Source: Spirochaetota bacterium (GTDB lineage: Bacteria; Spirochaetota; Leptospiria; Turneriellales; Turneriellaceae). Taken from it: a stretch of DNA of 20,295 nucleotides. Both the position numbers and the translations under genes were made by a program. Where the stretch lies: NCBI GenBank assembly GCA_963205035.1, contig CAUJII010000153.1, positions 1 through 20,295 of the forward strand, given 5' to 3'. The notes below the pieces were generated by a model. It did not search any database, was not told where the DNA came from, and worked only from the letters and a program-made list of their open reading frames with translations. This document shows positions 1 to 6,300 of the stretch, piece after piece; position 1 is the first letter of the stretch, and every line of letters starts with the position of its first letter.

Positions 1-1
1 C

Positions 2-21
2 GGGTTCGGATTTCAGAACCC
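2..21 (-). terminator. Small hairpin at window edge, possible terminator
   Basis: GGGTTC (2-7) and GAACCC (16-21) form a perfect 6-bp stem with an 8-nt loop, lying just after the stop codon of the minus-strand gene that ends at 34. A U-tract, if present, would lie beyond the window edge and cannot be seen, so the terminator reading is only suggestive. Confidence 0.25.
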
Positions 22-33
22 AAGCGGCTATTT

Positions 34-273
34 TCATGCTTGTGGCGCGGTGTCTCCGATATCCCAAATATATTCAAACTCTTCTTTCGCGGCTTCTGAC
101 ACACGGTCGGGTGGAAAACGCATTTTCATGCTCAGATTATCGTGGAGTTTTATTTCTCCGCTTGCGGGAACGTGTGTCAACATGCGCACAATGGTTTCGT
201 TCTCGTCAATTTCATAAAGCACATAAGACGTCCCTTTCGCAGGAGTTTTCATTCCCATTTTCACATAGCGCAT
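34..273 (-). CDS. Small conserved-looking hypothetical protein (79 aa)
   Basis: A 79-residue acidic, soluble protein with no signal peptide or membrane segment. It starts MRYVK, carries a central YEIDEN..VR segment and ends with an EEFEYIWD helix. The arrangement of an N-terminal strand, an EIDE..VR hairpin and a terminal EFE.IW helix faintly resembles small DUF6881-type proteins. That is pattern memory, not a search result, and no function can be given. The ATG at 273 is the first in frame, with no convincing Shine-Dalgarno. It lies 71 bp downstream of the glycosyltransferase stop on the same strand, so it may be the last gene of that operon or have its own promoter in the AT-rich gap. An overlapping plus-strand frame of equal length has basic, low-complexity content and was judged a shadow. 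Confidence 0.6.
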   Translation of the reverse strand: MRYVKMGMKTPAKGTSYVLYEIDENETIVRMLTHVPASGEIKLHDNLSMKMRFPPDRVSEAAKEEFEYIWDIGDTAPQA

Positions 274-344
274 AGGCGATTGTTTTTTAACGCTCTGTAG
301 AGTGAAAACTAATTAACTAAAAATGTCAGACAAATGTGACGTAT
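274..344 (-). promoter_or_regulatory. AT-rich intergenic gap upstream of the 79-aa gene
   Basis: This 71-bp spacer is much more AT-rich than the surrounding coding sequence. Read on the minus strand it has TTGTCT followed by an AT-rich run with TTAATTAG, which could serve as promoter elements. It also has a weak GTCA...TGAC hairpin followed by a short T run, which could attenuate readthrough from the glycosyltransferase. Neither is strong. Confidence 0.2.
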
Positions 345-1190
345 CTAAAATGCACGCGGCACTTTTTTCCGTGGAATATCTTGAATGACAATCTTGTTGC
401 GCTCGAAGAAGAGTGGGTCGGCTTTCTGTTGCTGCAAAATATAGAGCTTGCTGTATTTGCTCCACGTTGCCGCCATGGAAAGCCCTGTTAAGATGAGCCC
501 TGCCACACCGTCTAAAAAAGAGAACTCAAAAAATACTTTGCGTATGCCCGCCCATAGCGAACGAAAGATAATCGTGAAAGGTCCCGACTTGCGCCCCTTG
601 CGCAGAGCCTCGTGCGCGGCAATCTCAGAAAACGACTCAATCGTTTTGAGATGGTCTGAAATCGAAGCGAACGAATAATGCAAGATGTCGCCTTTTAAGC
701 GCATGCTTCTCCCCGAACGGTCTTCCACTCTGTCATGCGGGTTTTCTCCCACCCACGAAGCGGTGCGGCGGTCGAAGAGCCGAATCTTTCTGTCGGGGTA
801 CCACCCCGAATGTTTAATCCAACGGTAGATATAAAATGTGAGCCGGTTGAACGCATACGATGTGGGTTGTTTTTCAGAAGAGTCGGCCAACCGTCGCGCA
901 CGCTCGGCAGCAATCGACGCGAGAGCTTCGCTTGACAACCGCTCGTCGCAGTCTAAAGAGAGCACCCAATCGAACTTTGCCTTCGAGACGGCGAAATTTT
1001 TCTGCTGCACGTGCCCCAAGAACTTTTGCTTAAAAACCCGCGCGCCAAACGATTTCGCAATCGCGCACGATTTGTCCTTGCTCAGGCTATCGACATAGAT
1101 AATCTCGTCTGCAATGGGTTTTACAGAACGCAGACAATCCGTCAGGTTTTTTTCTTCATTGAGACCAATAATACAAACAGAAATTTTCAT
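345..1190 (-). CDS. Family 2 glycosyltransferase, WaaE/KdtX-like
   Basis: A 281-residue GT-A glycosyltransferase of CAZy family GT2. Visible motifs are the N-terminal nucleotide-sugar strand ending NEE (11-13), VDSLSKD (34-40), the QQKNFAV segment (62-68) and the metal-binding DCD (80-82) in SLDCDER. A hydrophobic region around residues 205-250 is typical of the LPS-core glucosyltransferase WaaE/KdtX group. That group adds a sugar to the inner core or other surface glycans at the cytoplasmic face of the inner membrane. The sugar donor and acceptor cannot be read from sequence. The gene follows the M23 peptidase by 33 bp on the same strand, suggesting co-transcription and a cell-envelope role. 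The start ATG is the first in frame and no strong Shine-Dalgarno precedes it. Confidence 0.88.
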   Translation of the reverse strand: MKISVCIIGLNEEKNLTDCLRSVKPIADEIIYVDSLSKDKSCAIAKSFGARVFKQKFLGHVQQKNFAVSKAKFDWVLSLDCDERLSSEALASIAAERARRLADSSEKQPTSYAFNRLTFYIYRWIKHSGWYPDRKIRLFDRRTASWVGENPHDRVEDRSGRSMRLKGDILHYSFASISDHLKTIESFSEIAAHEALRKGRKSGPFTIIFRSLWAGIRKVFFEFSFLDGVAGLILTGLSMAATWSKYSKLYILQQQKADPLFFERNKIVIQDIPRKKVPRAF

Positions 1191-1223
1191 CGCGAAATTA
1201 GCGCACGAACAACTCTCGTCGTG

Positions 1224-2288
1224 TCAACCACTCGTTAGGTAGGGCATGGGATTGATGGGGTGCTGCAAGATACGCACTTCAAAATGCAAGTGAGGGCCCG
1301 TCGCGCGGCCGGTTTGTCCGACTCGACCAATCTGCTGCCCCTTGCGCACATATTTGCCGCACGTTGTCAAAAGCGAACTCATGTGCCCATAGAGAGTTTG
1401 AAAGCCGTAAGGATGTGAAATCTCGACTGACAAACCATAACCACCGCTATATCCGCAGCGGATCACGCTACCGTCGGCGGCCGCGTAAATCGGTGTGCCC
1501 GTCACGTTTGCAATATCAACACCGGTATGGTAGTCTTGCGAACTACCAAAAGGAGAAATACGACCGCCAAAAAACGAAGTGAAATGACCGCCAGCCAGCG
1601 GCCAGTAATAAGGCAGCGCCTTCTGCACGGTCTCGCGCTCTTTCAAGAGCTGGCTCAACATCGCAACCGCTATGTTGGTTTGTTTCAAATCGAGGTTGAG
1701 CTGCCGGTAAAGCGCAACTTCGGGATAAAAATAAAAACCTTCTTCCTGCACTTCTCCTTGCGCAATTTTTACCGTTGTATCGAAATTCAAAAACTTAATC
1801 GTTCTGTTTTCCTTGTAACTCAGCGACCGCACGTACTCCTCGCCTTCGACATCCAAGAGTTGCACAGCCGTATCGTGCAACTCATCGCTACTTACAAAAA
1901 GCGCTGCTTCTGAATCGCGCAACTTCGCTTGTTTGAGCATCGACAAGAACTGCTTCTTAAAAATTTCTTGTGCAACGACAACTTCATGGTACTTCTGCAC
2001 ATAGAGTTCGCGTTCATTCACAAACGCACGGTCGCGGTCTTGTAGTTGATCTGCTTCCCCTTGAATATTACTCTGCATATTAACTGCGAGAATCGAAGCC
2101 ACAATAATAAAGACAAGAGCGAAGATACTGAGCGCTATAACATAGTTTGAAAGCTGCATATTCACGATCGCCTTGTCGTTATGCGGAATGACTAAAAACG
2201 TAATACGCTCATTCCCCTTTTCACGAATGCGTTTGCGCACTTCAATCGCCTTCTTTTGAAGGCGCGCTTTCAGCCTTGAGAAATTCAT
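1224..2288 (-). CDS. M23 (LytM-type) metallopeptidase, membrane-anchored
   Basis: A 354-residue protein that probably cuts peptidoglycan cross-links or stem peptides in the periplasm. Order of parts: a very basic cytoplasmic N-terminus (1-46), one transmembrane helix (about 47-70), a charged and probably coiled-coil linker (about 75-225) and a C-terminal LytM domain (about 228-345). The zinc and catalytic residues look intact: HTGVD (H254, D258), GHM (H302) and HLH (H333, H335) in GPHLHFEVR. The topology resembles spirochaete M23 proteins and the MepM/EnvC group, which act as hydrolases or amidase activators. An intact zinc site argues for an active enzyme. The start lies 6 bp after the nuoI stop, so the gene is probably expressed from the nuoG promoter, an unusual partner for complex I genes. 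Confidence 0.9.
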   Translation of the reverse strand: MNFSRLKARLQKKAIEVRKRIREKGNERITFLVIPHNDKAIVNMQLSNYVIALSIFALVFIIVASILAVNMQSNIQGEADQLQDRDRAFVNERELYVQKYHEVVVAQEIFKKQFLSMLKQAKLRDSEAALFVSSDELHDTAVQLLDVEGEEYVRSLSYKENRTIKFLNFDTTVKIAQGEVQEEGFYFYPEVALYRQLNLDLKQTNIAVAMLSQLLKERETVQKALPYYWPLAGGHFTSFFGGRISPFGSSQDYHTGVDIANVTGTPIYAAADGSVIRCGYSGGYGLSVEISHPYGFQTLYGHMSSLLTTCGKYVRKGQQIGRVGQTGRATGPHLHFEVRILQHPINPMPYLTSG

Positions 2289-2294
2289 GAAAAT

Positions 2295-2813
2295 TTAGAG
2301 CCGCTCGCCAATGGCAGGCCCGCCTTTGGGTTCGAGCATTTGTTCCTTTTCGAGAATCAATTTGTCGCGGCTGTCATCGGGCATCGGCAAACCCCCGTCA
2401 AGATAAATGGCTCCCTTGGGGCACGCCTCTTCACACAGCCCGCAAAAAATACAACGCAACAGGTCGACTTGAAAAGTCTTCGCATATTTGTCTTCGGGGT
2501 GTAGATATTGACGCTCGGGCGGAACCTCCGCTGCGACGATTTGAATCGCGTCAGCCGGGCAAACCCACTGGCAACAATAGCACGCGGTGCAGCGTTCCTG
2601 TCCTTTTTCGTTGCGCTTCAATCGGTGGAGTCCTCGAAAGCGTACAGACAAAACTTTCTTATTTTCCGGATAAGAGACTGTCACCATGCGGCGCAGAAAC
2701 GCCGACTTAACAAAATGCTTGAGAGTCACCCACATGCCTGCTGAAATCGACATGAAATAGAACTTCTCGTACCATTTGAAAGCGTATTTTTTTGAAACCT
2801 GTATCGTTGCCAT
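2295..2813 (-). CDS. nuoI: NADH-quinone oxidoreductase subunit I
   Basis: A 172-residue 8Fe ferredoxin-type subunit of respiratory complex I. It carries clusters N6a and N6b, which pass electrons from the peripheral arm towards the quinone site. Two classic 4Fe-4S motifs are seen: C75-x2-C78-x2-C81-x3-C85P and C121-x2-C124-x2-C127-x3-C131P. The N-terminal amphipathic region (about 10-45) is normal for NuoI docking on the membrane, and the length fits the family. Its ATG overlaps the nuoG stop by one base (TAATG), which implies translational coupling. The usual nuoH gene is not between nuoG and nuoI. The next gene, an M23 peptidase, starts 6 bp after the stop. Confidence 0.95.
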   Translation of the reverse strand: MATIQVSKKYAFKWYEKFYFMSISAGMWVTLKHFVKSAFLRRMVTVSYPENKKVLSVRFRGLHRLKRNEKGQERCTACYCCQWVCPADAIQIVAAEVPPERQYLHPEDKYAKTFQVDLLRCIFCGLCEEACPKGAIYLDGGLPMPDDSRDKLILEKEQMLEPKGGPAIGERL

Positions 2814-4372
2814 TAGACCGCTCTCTCTTGGGGTTGGGCTGCTGCGCGCACCGTAGCCAAAATTTCGCCCACTGATCGCAACCCTTCAACCGGACGCAAC
2901 ACAGCATTCAGCGTCTTTTGAGAACCCTCTTTATCGATAAAGATACCGCTTTTTTCAGGGAAAGCCAAAATGGGTAACGCAACTCGGGCTAACTCGGTCG
3001 CCAAATTTTCATGCGTGCTTAAAAGAAAAACTTTTTGCCAAAGCGCACCGCTATTGATCACACCGAAGAGCTCCACCTCGTCGACCTTGGTCGCAATTTT
3101 AAGACCCTTCACGTTCGCATGGATCTTGCCCAACTGGTACGCATAAGGGGCGGCGAGTTCGTTCACAATGAGAATCAAATCGCTTTGGCGGATCGCATCT
3201 TCTAAGGCCTTAAAACTTTCAAACGCGGTGGCGTTTTTCTGACGCAAGTATTTCGCATTTGGTCTCAAATCGCGGCTCAAGAGAAAATCCCATTGTGTCT
3301 TGCCGTCATGGAATGCCGCGCTGTCAGTTCGGAAATCCCACGCAACTTCTTTGCCTTCTTTGCGCCACGCTGCAACGCTCTCTTCGATTGCATCGACATC
3401 GGCAACGCTTTCTGTGCCGCCACCTAAAACCAAAATTTTCTTCGCATTTTGAATCGCCTCGGCGAAAGTGCCCACCGCATTTGCCGCAGCGACCTTCTCC
3501 CCTTGCAGCGAATAATGAAGAAGACGCTCTTTCGAGAAATCTTTAGACGAGAAACGCCCATAGTCGCAGATAAAATCGACTCCACCCGACCCCGCAGGCA
3601 GTGCAGGCAAATTCGGCGGCATGTAACGGTAGAGTTCGTTGTTTTTAACGTTCGTCGTTACACGGCAAAGCGTCGAACAACCGTGGCAGTGCGACTCTTC
3701 GCTCTCATACCACCATACGCGGGATTGAAACAACGTGTTCTCGTTAAGAAGTGCGCCGACAGGGCATATATCGCTGAGAGCACCCTGGTAGTTATGGTTG
3801 AGGTAAGGCGCCTTTTCAGCGTCGGTCTCGGGTGGAGTGTACGCAATTATAGTGTCGTTACCCCGCGAGAGCATTTCAAGATCGTTAATACCAACAACCT
3901 CGCGGTCGAAGCGCACGCAGCGGTAACACATGATGCAACGATTATGATTGATGATAAGATTCGTGCCAATCTTCTCTGTCGGAAAATTACGCTTTTTTTC
4001 TTTGAAGCGCGTCGTCGCACTGCCGTGCGCAAACGAATAATCTTGCAACCGACACTCGCCCGCCTTGTCGCATACCGGGCACTCGAGCGGGTGGTTAATC
4101 AGAAGAAACTCCATCACACCCTCTCGGGCGTCGACCACCTTGTCACCCGATAGATTGATTTTCATCCCCTCTTTCACCGGGGTGTTGCAAGCAATTTGGA
4201 ATTTCGGAACGCCCTCGATTTCAATGAGGCACATACGGCACATACCCGCAATCGAAAGCTTTGGATGATAACAAAAATGTGGTATTTCTAAACCATTGTC
4301 TTTAAGACCGTCAATGAGATTCTTTTTCTCGTCGACTTCGTATTCTTTGCCATCGACGAAAATCTTTACCAT
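2813..4372 (-). CDS. nuoG: NADH-quinone oxidoreductase subunit G, short form
   Basis: A 519-residue peripheral-arm subunit of complex I carrying four iron-sulfur cluster sites. The 2Fe-2S ligands are C34, C45, C48 and C62. The His-ligated 4Fe-4S site is H94, C98, C101 and C107. A second 4Fe-4S site is C146, C149, C152 and C203. An N7-type site is C229, C232, C236 and C269. Residues after about 280 represent a reduced molybdopterin-oxidoreductase-like domain, so the protein is clearly shorter than the roughly 680-900 residues common for NuoG. The gene is not broken: nuoI begins at its stop codon. The N7 site is kept although many bacteria lack it. The start ATG at 4372 has no own Shine-Dalgarno, and a 19-codon upstream frame ends across it. 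The palindrome at 4450-4465 lies about 80 bp upstream. Confidence 0.92.
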   Translation of the reverse strand: MVKIFVDGKEYEVDEKKNLIDGLKDNGLEIPHFCYHPKLSIAGMCRMCLIEIEGVPKFQIACNTPVKEGMKINLSGDKVVDAREGVMEFLLINHPLECPVCDKAGECRLQDYSFAHGSATTRFKEKKRNFPTEKIGTNLIINHNRCIMCYRCVRFDREVVGINDLEMLSRGNDTIIAYTPPETDAEKAPYLNHNYQGALSDICPVGALLNENTLFQSRVWWYESEESHCHGCSTLCRVTTNVKNNELYRYMPPNLPALPAGSGGVDFICDYGRFSSKDFSKERLLHYSLQGEKVAAANAVGTFAEAIQNAKKILVLGGGTESVADVDAIEESVAAWRKEGKEVAWDFRTDSAAFHDGKTQWDFLLSRDLRPNAKYLRQKNATAFESFKALEDAIRQSDLILIVNELAAPYAYQLGKIHANVKGLKIATKVDEVELFGVINSGALWQKVFLLSTHENLATELARVALPILAFPEKSGIFIDKEGSQKTLNAVLRPVEGLRSVGEILATVRAAAQPQERAV

Positions 4373-4449
4373 AGCACAGTTTTTGTTCTCATATCAGGCC
4401 GTCCATTCTTGTTGGATTTCGGCATTCCTCCCAAAAAATGCAAATTTTT

Positions 4450-4465
4450 TGTGGTAATTACCACA
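4450..4465. promoter_or_regulatory. Perfect 16-bp palindrome, candidate operator (copy 1)
   Basis: TGTGGTAATTACCACA is a perfect inverted repeat without spacer, embedded in T-rich sequence. It sits between the divergent nuoG start (4372) and the RHH-like gene start (4503 or 4536). The size, symmetry and location are those of a transcription-factor operator. A 14/16 copy lies at 4845-4860. The TGGT...ACCA half-sites recall GntR-type operators, but the adjacent RHH-like protein is the more obvious candidate ligand. The binding protein is unknown. Confidence 0.55.
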
Positions 4466-4502
4466 TTTTTACACTTTTTTTGCGAACACGTGAGAAAAAA
4501 AC

Positions 4503-4955
4503 ATGGTTTCTGGGTATTTAAATAGTAGAGGCCCCATGATAAACACCAGTATAAACCTAACCCCAAAAGCCATGTCGCTGTGGAAGCGGCACCACAGACA
4601 ATTCAAGAAGAACTTGCCTAACTATTGTTGGGTTCTGACGCGCAACGAAGTTCGGCGAGACCGGGCGAAGCGATTCAACCAGCCGCGTGGCGACTATGAG
4701 AAAATCTCAGTCCGCTGGACGGAGGAGGAGTTCAACGTCTTGCAGTATTTTTCGCATTCTTTGCGTATAAGCGTCTCGTATGTAGTGGATATTCTATTGC
4801 GTCGTTATAGAGGCCAAGCTGCGACTGAAAAGAATCTTCCTGACTGCGGTAATTACCACTGGACACAACAGAAATCCTTGAATTCTTCATTCACGCTGAG
4901 CGAAACATGGTCGCGAAAACAAGACCCGCCACGGATTAGAACGGCAGTATCTTGA
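4503..4955 (+). CDS. RHH-like small protein resembling DUF1564
   Basis: A protein of 150 residues, or 139 if it starts at the ATG at 4536, which is preceded closely by AGAGG. The N-terminus is basic. The segment at about residues 73-100 reads as a short strand (KISVRWT), a helix (EEEFNVLQYFSHSLRIS) and a second helix (VSYVVDILLRRY). That is the ribbon-helix-helix order of CopG/Arc/MetJ repressors. The general layout, a basic N-terminus, a xVRxTEEE..L..LGIS-like core and a short polar tail, recalls the Leptospira-expanded DUF1564 family; this is recollection, not a search. It is a lone plus-strand gene between two minus-strand operons and overlaps the convergent AsmA-like gene by 20 bp. A DNA-binding, autoregulatory role is inferred from the fold pattern and the flanking palindromes. 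Confidence 0.65.
   Translation: MVSGYLNSRGPMINTSINLTPKAMSLWKRHHRQFKKNLPNYCWVLTRNEVRRDRAKRFNQPRGDYEKISVRWTEEEFNVLQYFSHSLRISVSYVVDILLRRYRGQAATEKNLPDCGNYHWTQQKSLNSSFTLSETWSRKQDPPRIRTAVS
4845..4860. promoter_or_regulatory. Second palindrome copy inside RHH-like gene
   Basis: TGCGGTAATTACCACT matches the upstream palindrome at 14 of 16 positions and keeps the 12-base GGTAATTACCAC core. It lies 395 bp downstream of copy 1, within the 3' part of the RHH-like gene, where it encodes C-G-N-Y-H-W. It could be a second operator for looping or roadblock control, or simply reflect a protein motif. Confidence 0.35.
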
Positions 4956-5940
4956 TCTTCTTCTTCAGGTTCCACTTAACCTTGCGGCTGACTGCAGCTC
5001 GAAAATCCCTGCGAAGCACGTTCACGAGCTGATGCGTCGCCATTTTGCTCTTGAACGCAATCTGAAAAACGCCGGGGCTGTCTTCGACCATCGGCCAAAT
5101 CGCTTGTGGCGTCATTTCCATAAACTGGAAAGGTGCTCGATAAAGCGGCGCGCCGCGCAGGCGCATACCGATCAAGCGGACGTTTGCGTCTATTTGCCAG
5201 CGTCCCTTCTGCACAGCGGCGTTCAGCGTCGCATCGGCCGCACCTCTTAGAATGGTAAGTTTCGGAGAACTGATTCCCGCAATTTTCTGAAGCTCCGGCA
5301 GCTTGACTTCGAGTGCGGCTTCCATATTTTCAATCTGCCAATTATTGTTTTTCCGTTCTAAATCCGCCGTCAATTTTTTTACTCGCGCTTCTCCCAAAGA
5401 AAATTGCAGCACAGCACTCTTGAAGTCAACCGCTAAGCGCCCGGGGGATTTCTCCCGCAGGACAAATTGACTGGTGAGGACAGCCTCTCCCCAGCGCCTG
5501 ACATTAAACCGCACCGATTGGAGGTCAACGGCCAGCCCGCTTTCTGGCGCAATTTTTCTCCAATCGATTGCATCTTTTTCCTGGGGTGCGACAAAGCATT
5601 CTTTTTGAAAAGTGTCGCCAACATAGACGACATCCTTCGCCGTCAATTTCGTCAAGACGCGCTCTCTTAGATGAAAAGAGCCTTTAAGCTCTCTAGCTCT
5701 TACAAGGTCGCGGCCTTCGCACGGTGAACCAATACGACCGCGCAGGAGAATATTTTTCAAATGGAAGCTACGGTCCAAGAAGGAGATCGAAATCCCTTCG
5801 GTAGAGACCTCGCGCGGCAATCGACTGAGAACAATCTTTTCAATCCGCAGGATGAACCACGAAACTGTCGCAACAAGAAGGAGGACGATAATAAGCGCAG
5901 AGAGCTTAAGATAAAATCGAAACTTTTTTTTCTTAGCCAC
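4936..5940 (-). CDS. AsmA-like membrane-anchored envelope protein
   Basis: A 334-residue protein with a very basic N-terminus (KKKK), one transmembrane helix (about residues 11-31) and a long periplasmic part rich in alternating hydrophobic/polar strands. SISFLDRSFHLKNILLRG and similar segments follow the pattern of AsmA/DUF748-type domains, which form lipid-carrying beta bridges or act in outer-membrane homeostasis. Assignment rests on architecture only. The start is GTG at 5940, preceded by AAGG at suitable distance and 19 bp after the HIT gene stop. It is the last gene of the pepA-to-AsmA run and shares that run with an OstA/LptA-like lipoprotein, which favours a lipid or LPS-transport context. 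The C-terminus is Lys-rich and overlaps the convergent RHH-like gene. Confidence 0.6.
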   Translation of the reverse strand: MAKKKKFRFYLKLSALIIVLLLVATVSWFILRIEKIVLSRLPREVSTEGISISFLDRSFHLKNILLRGRIGSPCEGRDLVRARELKGSFHLRERVLTKLTAKDVVYVGDTFQKECFVAPQEKDAIDWRKIAPESGLAVDLQSVRFNVRRWGEAVLTSQFVLREKSPGRLAVDFKSAVLQFSLGEARVKKLTADLERKNNNWQIENMEAALEVKLPELQKIAGISSPKLTILRGAADATLNAAVQKGRWQIDANVRLIGMRLRGAPLYRAPFQFMEMTPQAIWPMVEDSPGVFQIAFKSKMATHQLVNVLRRDFRAAVSRKVKWNLKKKIKILPF

Positions 5941-5959
5941 GGCGCCTTATGGGGTCTTG

Positions 5960-6292
5960 TTATCCCGGTGGCCATCCCATGTGTCGACCGCCGAGGATAT
6001 GCCAATGCAAGTGGAAAACTGTCTGCCCACCCATGTCGCCAACGTTGGTTACGACACGAAAGCCCTTTTCTAAATTTTCTTGCGCGACAATTTTTTGAAG
6101 CGCGGAGTGCATCGCCAGTGCCGTGGTATTATCCAAACCCAAAATATTTTCAATATGTATCTTGGGTATTAGCAAGATATGCGTCGGCGCGACAGGATTG
6201 ATATCTCTGAATGCGAGCGTCTTCTCGTCTTCAAAAAGTAGCGTTGCAGGAATCTCATGCGCGCCAATTTTACAAAATAAACAATTATCCAT
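5960..6292 (-). CDS. HIT family protein (HINT-like nucleotide hydrolase)
   Basis: A 110-residue histidine-triad protein of the HINT/PKCI branch, which hydrolyses nucleoside phosphoramidates and related adenylates in the cytoplasm. The signature HLHWH (H94, H96, H98) is complete and H96 should be the catalytic nucleophile. N-terminal C4-x2-C7 is the usual zinc pair of this branch. The family-typical CLFCKI start, the P-x-A-P-THxLLIPK strand (33-44) and the GGQTVFHLHWHILGG ending are all present. The length is normal. A clear GGAG Shine-Dalgarno at 4-nt spacing overlaps the stop region of the upstream OstA-like gene, 8 bp away, so the two are in one operon. The physiological substrate is unknown for most bacterial members. 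Confidence 0.93.
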   Translation of the reverse strand: MDNCLFCKIGAHEIPATLLFEDEKTLAFRDINPVAPTHILLIPKIHIENILGLDNTTALAMHSALQKIVAQENLEKGFRVVTNVGDMGGQTVFHLHWHILGGRHMGWPPG

Positions 6293-6300
6293 TTTTCTCC

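Noticed and set aside
1..21. GGGTTCGGAT at the left edge resembles the T-loop of a tRNA
   Set aside because: The bases after the loop do not pair back as a 5-bp T-stem, and no acceptor stem, anticodon arm or CCA-like end is visible. A 6-bp GGGTTC/GAACCC hairpin explains it better.
1191..1230. TTGACA on the minus strand before the GT2 glycosyltransferase gene, as a promoter
   Set aside because: It overlaps the M23 stop codon and no good -10 box occurs 16-18 nt downstream. Co-transcription from upstream is simpler.
3449..4153. Plus-strand open frame of 234 codons
   Set aside because: It lies fully antisense to nuoG, whose cluster ligands are all intact. Its product is Arg/Val-rich without any recognisable domain, so it is a shadow.
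4366..4566. Minus-strand frame of 66 codons upstream of nuoG
   Set aside because: The long form runs through the palindrome and the start region of the RHH-like gene and has a Cys/Leu-rich random-looking sequence. Only its last 19 codons merit note as a possible leader.
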